Below, piece after piece: positions 34,746-46,733 of a DNA stretch of 64,000 nt. The notes under the pieces are model-generated. The model did no database searches and was not told the origin of the DNA. It saw nothing but the letters and a program-made list of their open reading frames with translations. Within the stretch, counting starts at the first letter, position 1. Each line of letters starts with the position of its first letter. Location of the stretch: assembly GCA_024516155.1 (NCBI GenBank), contig JAJJXM010000102.1:54578-118577 (forward strand), given 5' to 3'. A program made the position numbers and the translations under genes. The stretch comes from Pyronema omphalodes. Lineage: Eukaryota; Ascomycota; Pezizomycetes; Pezizales; Pyronemataceae.

Positions 34746-36317
34746 TTACCATAAACCGAATACCCTAACATTTCCTTTATTGTAATTCCTTGCTGCTTCG
34801 TATTCTCTCCACTCCCGCTTTACAGTCCAAACCCATACCACAGACGAGCTGAGGATTTTAGGACACCGCGAAAAACACCCCACCCAGAGCACCATAGCAG
34901 CGCATATGTATCTAACGTCCAGGTATCGCCCTTTCACCTTACACCTGACCCGCTGTAGCTGCTGCTTTGGCACGACGAATGGCTGCACGGTCCTTTCTCT
35001 GCCTAGCGGGTTGAGCCACTTGGATTTCTCTTGTTCCTGCGGCTGCTTCACCATCGGCTTTATCAAACTACCCTTGTATTGTATTAGTTCCGTACAAATG
35101 ACCACCAACATTTTGAGATAGGAACCCACAGATCTCACAATCCCCCCGAGGAGAAGTTTGGCCAACTGTATAACATATTTAGCATTAGGAAGACAGAACA
35201 TTAGGGTATGAGATACATACTAAGCCCCACTTTTGATTCTCCTTGTCAAGTGCTTCGATACCCACTGACTGTGTTCAGACACTATGCTCAACTTTACTAC
35301 GCATGGGGTCTCACCTGGAAATCTGTCGACATAGTTTCCAACATGCTCGTCGTTATCAAGATCCCTAAGTAGCCTCTCCGCTCCTTTGTCGTTGCCAACT
35401 TTCGCAAACTGGAAAGCAACCGCTGAAGGGCATTTCATTTAGCAGATATAATATAAGGAATATCATTTTAGCATACCATGTGCTCCTTCATCCTTCCCTC
35501 CGGCGTCATGCTGAAGCCTTTTAATGCATTTATCAATGACAGATACCAGAGCACCTTTTTCTTCACCCTCAATCTATGATGTGTCAGGCTCGTATCTTAA
35601 ACCAGCAAATAGAAGCGGCTCCTACATCGCCGTCTGTAATTGTAAGCACAAGTAGAGGCTTTTTCATTTCCTTGTGAACAAGGCGATTGAGAATCTTTCT
35701 CTCCAGCTCTGTCCCAATCCGTGTCCAACCTGTAAATTTATGTTCCTTGATTACTGCTGGTATATCAACCTCACCAATATTGTCCTCGCCGTCTAATTCG
35801 TTTAGAAATTCGATTGTCACTATTCCGTCTTCTCTAACAAGCTCATAAACTCGAGCAACTAGGCTTAAAGTTTTCTCCAAGGCTTCTATACGTTTTCCAC
35901 CTTCTTCCGTAATCATCGAGAGGCTATCATCTTTTGCTGTGTCAGAAAGAAATCAAGGCCAACATTTGACTGGTCAAGTGACGAACCTATGAGAATTGCA
36001 AGGTCGTAGAGACTCAAGATACTTAGGTTTTGGGCAAGTTCTTTTGAGCATCCGTATTCAGGGGTCATCAGTTTCACTGCCATACCAGTCGCCTTTTCCA
36101 CTATAGTATCCGCCAGAGGCATCTCGTAGAATCTGTCTTTTAATCCTTGCTTCTCTGTATTGATCCAGTTTTCAATTGCCTTTCGGATTTGATCGGGTTC
36201 CGGTGGTGTTGGTTTATCGATGATTTGACTGGGGTTTCCATGACTGTCGACGATATTTTGGTATTGAGAACTCCCACCTGGTGTGCTCGGGTTACTAGCA
36301 TCTGGGGTATTGTCCAT
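34746..36317 (-). CDS. von Willebrand factor A-like protein with MIDAS motif (multi-exon, 3' part uncertain)
   Basis: Minus strand, ATG at 36317. Exon 1 is 36317-35987, exon 2 35936-35626. Splicing exon 1 to 2 creates YDLAILIAKDDSLSMITEEGG, whose D-x-S-x-S is a complete metal-binding (MIDAS) motif of a vWA fold; then ARVYELVREDGIVTIEFLN, FTGWTRIGTELERKILN and KPLLVLTITDGD. Later exons give VSVIDKCI.., AVAFQFAKVGNDKGAERLLRDLDND..GNYVDRFP (about 35417-35310), then VGIEALDKENQKWGL (about 35267-35222) and AKLLLGGIV (from 35165). These match a fungal intracellular vWA family of unknown function. The junction between the YVDRFP exon and the next one does not hold frame with any simple intron I can find, so the gene may carry a frameshift or an unseen intron. 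Confidence 0.62.
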
Positions 36318-37853
36318 CGTCGCTATAATATGCGCGGTTTTTTTAAAAAAATCGTCAAGATCGCTCGTTGATATATGTCAGGCACTCGACCTGGGGTTGT
36401 AGATGCCGGATGGTAGGTAATAAATGAGCCGAACATCAGGGGTGAATATCCTATGGTGTTATCAAAGCCCAATATGCACCCCACAATGAACTGAAACTTG
36501 CTCCTCATCCTGGATATGTTATGGAAACAGCTATATGTGACTGAAAATAGAAATCTGATAGGTGATGCGTAGTAAAACAGAAAAGTTGTGCTTCTAGGAC
36601 GATATTCAAGTCCACGATATCTGATTTAGCAAAATTCTATTGGGATTCGTCTGCCGACGTGTGCGTTATGAAGCATCATGACCCCGCTTTTGAAAATCTT
36701 CATGCATGATGGCAGTTGAGGAGTATGTAGGAAGTTCTATTGTTGGATGGGGATTATGCTCGATTTAGAAATTACGGTATACGCCAAGTAACTTGGGGAT
36801 TTTTAATTGGCAATTACTGTACAAAGGCCAGACACCCTGTTGCCAGCTTAAGCGCTAAGATTACTGCGGGAAACGGTTACCGCAGCTTCCGAAGACAAAC
36901 ACGAGCCTGAAAAGCAGATCACGATAAAAGGTAAACACGCAATTGGGCGCAGGAACTTGGTCATACGAGAATGAGCTTTAGTAGACGTTAAGTGCAGACG
37001 AAATTATCTGACGGCGACTCAAAGAGCTGGCATAATCAGTAGGTGGCACATGATCATTCACACCTTCAGTTTTGACTGCGCTGGTCTGCGCTGAATTTCA
37101 TGGGCTGTCAGCAGAAAGTTGATATGTATGGCCAATGTGTGACATTAAATTATGCAAGTGGGGTCGCTTACCTGACACAACCACACATGCTCTGAGGTAC
37201 AGACATATGTACTCTATACAACGAGAGATGGTACCGGCCTTCAGCCAGACTCCTTCACTAATCAGAAAAATGTGATCTGGGTTCTCGTCCTGTTAATTAT
37301 TAATTACTTCCTACAGGGGCGCCACAATATATAACATTCCGTTCATCATTTCTCGTTCGTATGCATTGCATTGGCGGCCGCTATTAATTAGACTAGCGAC
37401 GATCAATGAAAATGAGGCACCGCTGTTCGGTTCATCCCAGGTGGCTGAGTTCCTTATAATTGGTGCCATTTATTGCCAATGCACCGCTGTTTCAACTCCT
37501 TACAACCTCATTCATGAGAATACATGGAAGAAACATTTCGGTCATGAATAACTATAGTTTGAATTAAGAGCATTTGAGGCCATGCTGCCGATGCCGCATG
37601 TCCTGCAACAACACACAGAACTTGGTTACATTCCGGCGCTGCAGCTGCGGAGAAGAAATCCAACAAATTGGAGGAGAAGCCAGTATGCATGTTTCAGCAC
37701 ACATAAACCAGACCTGAAGCTAAATACGCAACATGTAATAGTATCCGTATATATCCGCTTGAAAAGTACAGTATTTCTATCTCACTGTCGCCAACACTTC
37801 CAGTATCCCAGGATCATCGCGAAAACACTAACACTCGGGAACAATCTAGAAAT
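36318..37853. other. Intergenic between divergent vWA-like and CorA-like genes
   Basis: Probably holds both promoters. No motif-bearing reading frame or RNA gene recognised. Confidence 0.4.
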
Positions 37854-40703
37854 ATGGTGCCCCGTCCGCTACACGACCAACCTACAACACCTCTTTTCAT
37901 TAAATCAGAGATTGTTTTGTGCGAAGGAAAAACTGTGCTTGATAACTTTACCCTGCCGCCACAACCGACGGATGATTTTCCAATCCACTATGCCTATAAG
38001 GACGATGCTCCCGATCATCAAAATGATGGCAACGCTAAAGGGTCCGATACATACACAACCACTCTGAACCAAAGTGGCATAGCATCTCTGATTCAGAGCG
38101 GCGGTGGCAGCTCGATTATTCAAGTAGTGTAAGATAGTAATGGGAGGTTGCTCTGTAAGGATAGTTTTGAGCTGACTTGCTGTAGAGAATTCAAGAATTG
38201 CTCGAGATTAAAGGTTCGCTAGGTATTCTTAAAGTGAAATCAACGATAGGATTGACACTTACTTGACGAAAAGGACATATTCGAAGAATATGATTTTGGT
38301 AACAGATGGAAACTGGATGTACCCACGACAAAACATCGCCCAATGCATTCTGATGTCTCGGTTAAAGCCCGCGGGGAGAGCTCACTAGTTTTCATTCGAA
38401 TTCCTTATCTTGGTCTCAAAGGACATCCTGGAGCCGACGGTCTGAGTTTTCAACTCTTTGACTACATGAACTCATCTGGAGCTGGTAGAGGAACAACAGG
38501 GGATATTTGGGTACACCAAGCTTGGTTTATTGTTGTAAAAAGCCGTTTGTAAACCTGTCACTTTATAAAGCAATTTTTACTAACAATGGGATAGACACAA
38601 TACTGACAGCAAGATCTTCCGGTGATATCAACAGTAGTGGTCGACCTATTCTCAATCCTTGCCAGCATCGACAGGGTGTATTTCATGCCTTGATGCACAT
38701 GATATCTCAGTTAATTGAATCGTCTGAGGGTGGACTTTTAGAAGAATTATCGGACGCTACATCACTCTGCGTAGATTGATCCCAAGAGCTCACCAAGTGT
38801 AGTCATTTGCTTACACATTTAGGAATTTCAATCCGTCCTCCCCGAAGATTCTCCAGATACCCGGAAGGAACAACTATGGAAACACCAAGCTAAAATGATT
38901 GGCGTCCGGCATGTTCTGGATGACCAACTCAAAATTTTAACCCGATTCCAGCATATCCTGCGCCATAGTAGAGACAAAGACAATGCCAAAGTATATAACA
39001 GAAACACCATTCGTATTCCAATTATTTCTCAGTTAGGCAACGACGTCATGTCACACACTATGACACAAATCGACACTGTATTACATGAACGGCGTGAGGT
39101 TCACGAGAAACTTTCTCAGATGATCAAAAATGTACGTTTTTTGACAAAAGCGGCTCAAAATGCGACTTTAGAATCGACAATTGAAGATTCAGTAAATCAT
39201 GCTAGTATTGTTGCAAAAGAAACAGCGAAGGAACAGGTGAGACAAGCTGAAGCTCTCACTGAGGAGATAGCATTTCAAGGAAGGGCCGTGTCCGCTTTCA
39301 CTGCTCTAAATGTTCTCTTTTTGCCTTTGGGATTTTTCGCACAGGTAAAGATATCCTTTCCAACTCTTGACTGTGAGTTCTGACCAATGAAGTTCTTGGG
39401 CCTCGAAGCATCGGGCAACTTCGGGAAATATCAAGGATATTTTTGGTCGATTACTGCGCCAGTCACTGGGGCTATCATGGCCGTTACACTTTACTACGTC
39501 ATCGGTAGCCAGTATGAGTGGAGAAAATTTTGGAGATGGTTAGGGTGTATGGTTTGGGAATGGCGAGTGATTCCATTGATGGATAGAGCGACTATACATG
39601 CTCAGAAACGGTTCTTGAATGGACTGCCGCTATACAAAATTAAGCTGGAGCCAATTTCAAGTGTTTCTGATCCAAACGCTTCTGCTCCAAACGCTTCTGC
39701 TCCAAACGCTTCTGCTTCGAATTCTTCTAGTCCGGATGCTGCTGCTCCAAATGCTTCTGAAATGGATGCTTCTGCGCCAAACGCCTCTGCGCCAAACGCT
39801 TCTGAACTGGATGCTTCTGCGCCAAACGCTTCTGCTTCGAATGCTTCTGGTCCGAATGCTTCCAATTCGAATACTTCTGATCCGGATGCTTCTGCGCTCA
39901 ACGCTACTGCTCCAAACGCTTCTGCTTCGAATGCTTCTGGCCCGAATGTCTCGGTCTCAAATACTGCACCAAATATCCCCATCAATAGAGCAGCCTCGAA
40001 TGTTACGGTTCAATCCAACGCACAATATATTTTGCAACCCGATGGTAATCCAAATGATTGCATATTATCTAATCACCAAGCTGATCTGTGCATAGTGAGA
40101 AAACGAATCGATAATCAAGCGGTTACATTCGGATTTATTGACCATACAAAGCGAATGCCTGGAGTATTCAGATTCGATAAAACGACAGGCTATCTCTTTC
40201 TCAACAGTATTGACAAGCACGATTACATGTATCATGCACACATAAAACCATCTTTTCCAGCAGAAGGCAGGCTCGATAGGTCTATAGTTTGGAAGAAGAT
40301 TCAGAAGCCATTCGAAAAAGAGCCCTGGTTCTTCAAAGGAAAGTTCAAAAAGGTTGGGAACGAGTTACGTGGAATTCTATCGCGAAAACCCAGACGTACT
40401 CTGTGGTACAAGGAATTTGAGTATGAGGGTCATAGAAGTCCACCGACTGGCCCTAAGGCATTTTTCATGCGGACGGTAAAACTGTCAACATTGGGATTTG
40501 GCATGGCTGCAGTCGGCTTGCCGCCAAGTCAAAGTCCGATTAAAAAAGTCGACGAGTCGAAGGGGTTTTTTGGTGAACAAGTTTTGGACAGAGACCACTG
40601 GGAGTTACATATTAGGGGCCTGCATGAACCAGGAGATCCGGTTACGGACTACAAGTTGATACTAGAGCCTGTGGGGCTAGAGGAGGATTACGATGGACTG
40701 TAA
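37854..40703 (+). CDS. CorA-like two-transmembrane protein with Asn-Ala-Ser repeat linker
   Basis: Likely exons: 37854 to about 38129 (starts MVPRPLHDQPTTP), a short one near 38186-38213, about 38271-38550, about 38580-38770, 38823-39344 and 39393-40703. The last two join in frame across a 48-nt intron, building the membrane domain VSAFTALNVLFLPLGFFAQ / FLGLEASGNFGKYQG / YFWSITAPVTGAIMAVTLYYVIG, the helix pair typical of fungal CorA-like proteins, preceded by a coiled-coil-like segment (LHERREVHEKLSQMIKNVRF). A conserved-looking WVHQAWF precedes. After the membrane part come a Trp/Arg-rich stretch, about 20 pentapeptides of PNASA type (39661-39975) and a 240-residue C-terminal domain that I do not recognise. 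Between 38520 and 38580 no clean intron connects frames, so a frameshift is possible. True CorA GMN is absent; ion transport is unproven. Confidence 0.6.
39661..39975 (+). repeat. 15-bp in-frame coding repeat (PNASA pentapeptide)
   Basis: About 20 imperfect copies of a 15-bp unit like TCCAAACGCTTCTGC within the CorA-like gene, encoding PNASA/DPDAS/SNASG variants. The opposite strand is also open over the repeat (about 39985-39602) as a by-product. Confidence 0.9.
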
Positions 40704-41024
40704 AGGATCATTCGCGCGCCGTCCCCCGTGTCATAGAGTGTTCCATCCTATGCTTCCATTTGCTTAAATTGAGAGACAGAATTCGATCATTTGTACTATC
40801 TTCTCTTGTATATTTTCCGCTATGCTACTGCTTATTTCTTAATTTGCTTTAGGATATACAGAAGGACAACATCTCACTTCAACAGTCAATTCCTTTGAAA
40901 TCTCTGATGTAAATAAGGTTATACTTCCGTTGAACCTCAAACAACTAAGTGTAAAACAACAAAAATTTGAATATATTCTATGATGTGACCAAATACATTC
41001 TACACATACCCATATGCGTCTCCC

Positions 41025-41480
41025 TCAAAGCCACCAACTTATGCAAATACTTCTCCACCACTCTTCGTCACTCAAAAACAAATTCCGTACCATACCCTCC
41101 GAAAGTATATTAAGTCCCACCATACTTAGCCTGTGCACAACCGTCAATACTGCTCTTCCACGAATCGCAACGTCAACCGCGTCCTGCACGATTCCGTCAC
41201 CCTCTGTATCAAGCGCCCATCGAGCCTTATTGAGGAGAAGGATGGACAAGACATACCCAAACAAAATTCCAGCCGCTTAATCACCGAAAAAAAACATCAG
41301 CAGAAATGATTTGGTGACATGATGCTCATCAGTGTTCTCCGTAGCAGAATACGCGGCCAATCCCCAGTATATCAATACTCCCACTAAGTCCAAAGATTAT
41401 CGTTTGCCATAGCATCCACCTGTAAGCTGCTCCAAGCATTCCATCCCATCGTGCGGTATCTCTATCAATAAGCCCACTCC
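41025..41480 (-). pseudogene. Remnant of a full-size ABC-B transporter
   Basis: On the minus strand, about 41465-41330 reads DRDTARWDGMLGAAYRWMLW / QTIIFGLSGSIDILGI, resembling the second membrane domain of ABC-B exporters, then HHVTKSFLLMFFFGD-stop-AAGILFGYVLS. This runs straight into a C-terminal nucleotide-binding fragment (41264-41025): ILLLNKARWALDTEGDGIVQ / DAVDVAIRGRAVLTVVHRLS. ALDTE (D-loop) and the H-loop HRLS are kept, but Walker B ILLLDE is changed to ILLLNK, and Walker A and the signature motif are missing. In-frame stop and internal deletion show it is dead. Confidence 0.72.
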
Positions 41481-41497
41481 ATAGGGTGGGGCTTGCC

Positions 41498-41650
41498 ACT
41501 GTTTATTTATTATTTATTTCAATCATACGTCGTTCGAGGCCTTTAAGGCCTATGCGGGATAAAAGAAATCAAAAGACTGTCCTGGTGGCCAGGACCACAT
41601 AATGACGCAGTTGTCTCCTAATTCCCAGTGATAAACTCCCCCAGGCCTGT
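41498..41650 (-). mobile_element. Truncated LINE 3' end next to the ABC remnant
   Basis: Plus-strand text at about 41518-41560 (CAATCATACG.CGTTCGAGGCCTTTAAGGCC TATGCGGG) matches 51970-52010 of the full-length LINE; similarity continues through GTGGCC.GGACCAC.TAA. The tail is ATAA-type (TTTATTTATTATTTATTT on the plus strand). The 5' boundary is unclear; CACTGT occurs on both sides (about 41500 and 41652) but is too short to prove a target duplication. Confidence 0.7.
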
Positions 41651-43328
41651 CACTGTCTGAATGTCACGTACCGGTTTTACCGCAAATCGAGCGATTTCGT
41701 GAGAACAATGAGACACCGTGACTCACGATCTCATGCGTTTGAAACTAGTCAATATAAGCGATGACATAAAGCTGAGAATGGTCTAGCGTTCATAATTTTC
41801 CACCACATATATACGGACGATCATAGGCAGATTGTGCCCCGTAAATAGCGGAAGAAGCGGAGAGGAGAGGTAGTCAACAAGGACCACTCTTAAGTCAAAA
41901 GTTGCCTTGCATTCTTGGAGTCAATTAGAGGACTGGATGTATTGGCGTATGATTGCAGTGAATTGTTCGTGTTAATGAAGTAAGCCAATACAGAATGCTA
42001 CAAACGTTCTATAGTAAGCAAGCAGAGAATATCATTCAAATGTACTAATTGATAGGATGAAGAACATCGGGGCTTAAAAGTTTCCGAGTTATCTCAACTT
42101 CTGCCGAAATTAGTGAGAGAATACTGTTCCCAATTTTAAGAAACAGGTTAGACCATGGTGGGAAGATAGCACCGGTAATAAAACATTCAAAAGTGGCACC
42201 AGTACATAGAGGAATATCGTACTTCACAAACATATCTTCCGGTTTTATCTTAGAGTTGACAGTTTATGTATTCTAGCAGACACAAGCGAATTCACCTTTT
42301 TGGGCTACTGGTTGTACCGATTGTTTAGGTCCGTCTTGAAGCTGCGTATACTCGTAATTGACATTATTCAAATCGGGAGCAACAGCAATTGGCTACTCTG
42401 TAACCGACTAACATGGCCCTTAGTCATGAAAACAGTGAGTATCAAGGCGATGTACGACCAGAATAGTAGTCAAAGTCCGCACTGTTCTCTTCGTAGAATA
42501 GTATAATCATCGGGCTAGATATGATATTCTTCCGTCATCCACGCATAAGACTGGCATATTGTCCAACGACAGTGCCTTAGCCGTGTGGTAGATCCTCGAT
42601 GGACTCGTGCACATATGTATGCCTTGATACATGCAGCCGTTAATATTCTTCAAGTCTCACGCTACCGGGGACACGTCAATTAACTACCCTGTGATTGATG
42701 TGCAGCATCGAGAAAAAATACTATCGTTGAATAAAAGAGGTTCTCGTTTCTGGGCAAAGTCGCTTGCGACAGAAGTTCTTCATGTTTCATGCATCAGCAA
42801 ATAAGCTCCCAGTGAGCTGGATCATACCATAACTAAACCAAAACCAAAACCACAATAATTATTCTTTCCGTTGTCACCATCACTGACAAGAGCCGTGATT
42901 ATACCGGCCTTGGAAATCATGCTAACCCCACCGAGCATTGTTACTATTGGTATGACTGTATACTTAAAGGAGTCTTTCGAAGGTCAATTTCTCCTTGGTC
43001 ACGAAAGAGTTGTACGCAGGAAAAAGAGGCCGAGTCGATATCTGAAGACCGGGATATGGCTCGTAGATTTGTCGAGCTCAATAACGGTACGACGTTTCCA
43101 AGAATAAACGTACATGACAATAGAACTTCAATTGGATATTCAATCGACAGGAGAAAATTTCATGCCAGAAAACTAATGCCTAGACGCGAGAAAAGATTGA
43201 AAATCTAACCATGACAAGCAGTATCTTACTATGATTCCTATTCACCCTCGACCCCCCCCCACCCCCCATTAAATGCTACAATGTTTTTACCACCCCGTAA
43301 CATTTCTTTTGGGGAAATATCCGACCTC
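41651..43328. other. Intergenic, no gene recognised
   Basis: Only short frames without motifs; a C-rich run (43253-43267) precedes the hAT MITE. Confidence 0.4.
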
Positions 43329-44262
43329 CAGAGTTCGGCACGGTCCGTCCGGTCCCGTCCTGGCTGTGGACGGGACCGGACCGTCACTCACGGTCCCGTC
43401 CTGAAGTAGGACCAGGACCGGCCGTCCTGGAGGCACCACGGACGGGACGGACCGCGGGTGACCGTGGGCGACCACGACTAGCGTCATTATCGGTCACTCG
43501 CAACCCGCAGTTTTTTTACTACGGCTCATGGTGTTTTCCTTTGATAATTCTGATGCATTGCACGAATTAAAGTCACCCATATGGAATTGCTTGCAAACAA
43601 AAAAAAACCATACTGATGCATAAGAATGCGCCTTCTCCCACCACTAAAATGTGTCCTTCCCCATCCTTCTCGAATGAACACAGCTCTTGAGGGGACAAGC
43701 AGAGTGTTCTGCTCCTGGTCGGAACAGGTGTAGCGGACGGCAATGAGCTCTGCTGGGAAGTGTGTGATTGCTGTTGATGTTTGAATTACATGGCAATGAA
43801 AGAAGTGGAATATTCTTGCAGGTAGAAGAAGGAAAGGTAGAAGATGGAATTTGAAGGATAGGAGGAGTATTTATAGCGGGATCGTACTTTACTAACAAAC
43901 AAAAATAATATCAAGCTACCATAGGCGGTCAAAATATTTCTGGGTGAAGCGTGCACCTGTAGTGGGATGTAAAAGTTTTACTAAAGTGCAGCATGACGGG
44001 TTCATCTACTACAGTGCTGAAGACGTCGCTGCTGCGGCCCATAATGTCTGGCAAACTTGAACCAAACCACCCCCTGCAAACTAGCTCACCCGAAACCCAC
44101 GGTCCTGCCGTCACCCGCCGTCCCGTCCGGTCTTTTCAGTTTGCGGACGGGACCGGACCACCGAGTGGCCGTCCGTCCGAAGTCGAGGACGGGACCGGAC
44201 CACCAGCGTGGTCCCGTCCGGTCCGCCGTCCTGGACGGACCGTGCCGAACTCTGCCGACCTC
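43321..44262. mobile_element. hAT-type MITE, 926 bp, with 8-bp target duplications
   Basis: Element 43329-44254 has 22-bp perfect terminal inverted repeats beginning CAGAGTTCGGCACGGTCCGT. It is flanked on both sides by CCGACCTC (43321-43328 and 44255-44262). An 8-bp duplication and CAG-starting termini define the hAT superfamily. About 160 bp at each end are packed with GGTCCCGTCC/GGACGGGACC in both orientations (subterminal binding sites). The middle (about 43490-44090) has no transposase frame and ordinary base composition, so it is non-autonomous and mobilised only by a hAT transposase elsewhere. Confidence 0.92.
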
Positions 44263-46733
44263 TTGTATAAACATTCAGAATCTACTGTCTCAACTGCTGA
44301 TCAAACGTAACAGGAATTCCAATAACAATCGTAATAGCCGGCGGTGTAATTTCTGTAACCATTAACTTCCACTGCTTTGAAAACCCCACCGCAAAATCCG
44401 AAAAAAAAAATACGACAACGCTCTTTATTGCAATCCAGACTTTTTCTGTTTATTTTATTAGAACCAATCTTACGCACCCCGTCATCCTACATGTCGAAAT
44501 GTGATTCAGTAGTGTGCAGGTTAACCACATTGGATATTCCGAGAACTATGTAGAATAGACATAATGAGTTGTGGTTGATTTACGTCGAGAATTTTCTAGA
44601 GGGTTACCAGCCGTTAACCAGTTAGAGAGACTAGCTCGCTGAAGACGAGTGACATCACAGGAAATGAAGCCCTGGCGTCTATGTGGAAGATGAAAATCAT
44701 GAAATGGAGCAGTTTTTCGATAGGTTCGGCGTAGGACCATAGTTTCTACATTAATATATACTGGATATAGAACTGGGCATAGCCATAACCGCATGAAGGC
44801 TGAGATATTACAGTGTAGTCTTCGAGGCATTCCTGTCACGTGAATTATAACCGGTGTTATCCTTAGGTCCATCCGGATCTTTTCTGGCACTATATGAAAT
44901 AGTGTTGCTTGATTCCTCATGCGGTAGCCGTGGAGGAGGGTTTTCTCAACACTGATCGATAGAACATGGATTTGAATAGCTGTATAGTGTTGCATGGTTT
45001 TCATTAGTCTATGGAATGGCATATTCATCGGTATCTCGGTCGTTGGATACATTGACAACATGCATTCTTTTGGAGATGGATAGCGGCAATATGGGAGTAT
45101 ATTTACAGAATGTCCATGGGAAGTTGTAACAGTCCTGATGAACCTTTCCCAATCGTTATTTCAAGTTGGCTCACAATTTCTGAGAAAAACATATTTTCAT
45201 ACCAGAACGAATAGCTGAAGTATCAAAGACAGTGTGTAGGACGCATATTCTGGGAATAAAGTAACGAAGTAGGATATATGATGTAGCAAGTAGTAGAAGA
45301 ATATCATCTCATCAGGCCCAAATGAGCATACAGAAGGCCAGCCAAATCACTACTGTTTTCCGTTAACAGCAGCTCGACTTACTCAAACTAGTCACAGCTG
45401 GTGCCTGTTTCTTCCGTATGCTTCGCATGGGAAATGAGGGATAATGGGCACACAATGTTCAGGTAAAGAGTACTTCCGTGATATAGCTATTGCTTCAAGT
45501 GAAGACTTTGAACCGAGATCGGAATTTTATTTTCGATCGGAACTTGTAATAGTGTGTACCGATTCAACCAGGCCCAGACAATCATGATCTTGATATTTGG
45601 ATGGAGCCAACAGACGCTTTGGTTGTGCTGTCACAATCTTGAAAGTTTGGAAATATTGCTGCCGTACAAGTGTGGAATGTAGAATGTAACAAATATGGAG
45701 AGCCACCAGAGATCACTTGACCATACTGTATTGGTGTACTGTCATTCAAAAGAGGCCAATGGAGCATGAGTAATGGCGGACTTGAACTGGGGTTCTCTGA
45801 GAATCGATAGCTGTATGTCATGCTACATCCCGCTCACGCAGTTTGGTCATGTTTTATTCCGTGCTGAGACTATTGCAGCCGTTGGGCTCGGGTAAAGGTC
45901 ATTTTTTGTTTCCGTCGCTTGTACATACGTCGGATGCCTACATTCACCACCGAGTTCGAATGTAAAGTAAGCAGCAAACGAAACAGAGTTGATTGGTCGA
46001 AGGCGGCGGCGTGTTCCAAGGCCCATTTCCAGCGCAGGGGGGATTCGGTATTCATATCCGAAGCTTGAAGTTGGAGTGCAGGATGGCAGTCGGGGGCAAG
46101 GAGGAGTATCTACTAGGTACCATGTAGTGCGCGAGTATAAAACTTGTTTCGCGTCGTGGTTGAAGAGACGTGACATTAACGCGACGCGTCTAGGTGGCGA
46201 TGGCTGGAATTGCGCTGGTGGAGGCGGCCGGCGGGAAGACTATTGCGTCACGACGCGTGTGGCTGGGCCGAAACCAGGCACGACGAGGTGAATATAACGA
46301 AGACGTCACATCGCCAAATTATTCCGTGCAATCCTGAATCCTAAGTATCCTAAACCTCTTTAAAGTAAATGATATGACGCCCTATAGTTCGGATTGGAAC
46401 ACCGAATTTCCTAAAATTAATTTGCTTGGGTGCCAGCTCTTCGTGAAGACTGGAACTTGCAAGCTTCCAGCATGTCGAATCCCTAACGACATTCAGGGCA
46501 TTAGCCCTGAGCATGAAAACAGGTTCCTTCTTTCTCTATCGCAGGATTTCTCTGCAGAATACAGCAGAATCAGAGGCTGAAAGTCGGAAAGTGGGTAATA
46601 CTAGTGCTTCAGGAGACTGAATGAAGAATTATTTATTACCAGAAGGTCAGACGTTGTCGAAGTTCATACTCAGTCATCACTTTAACAACCATATTTCCAA
46701 AGCCCTTCGAAACAACTTCAATTTTATCCGATT
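44263..46733. other. Intergenic, no gene recognised
   Basis: A minus-strand frame of 171 codons (45061-44546) has no motif or compositional support. The last 100 bp probably hold the promoter of the HHE gene. Confidence 0.4.

Noticed and set aside
39602..39985. Minus-strand 127-codon frame opposite the CorA-like repeat
   Set aside because: Mirror of the 15-bp coding repeat on the plus strand; no independent evidence.
44546..45061. Minus-strand frame of 171 codons
   Set aside because: Long for chance but no recognisable feature and no fungal promoter-like C/T tract upstream; left out.
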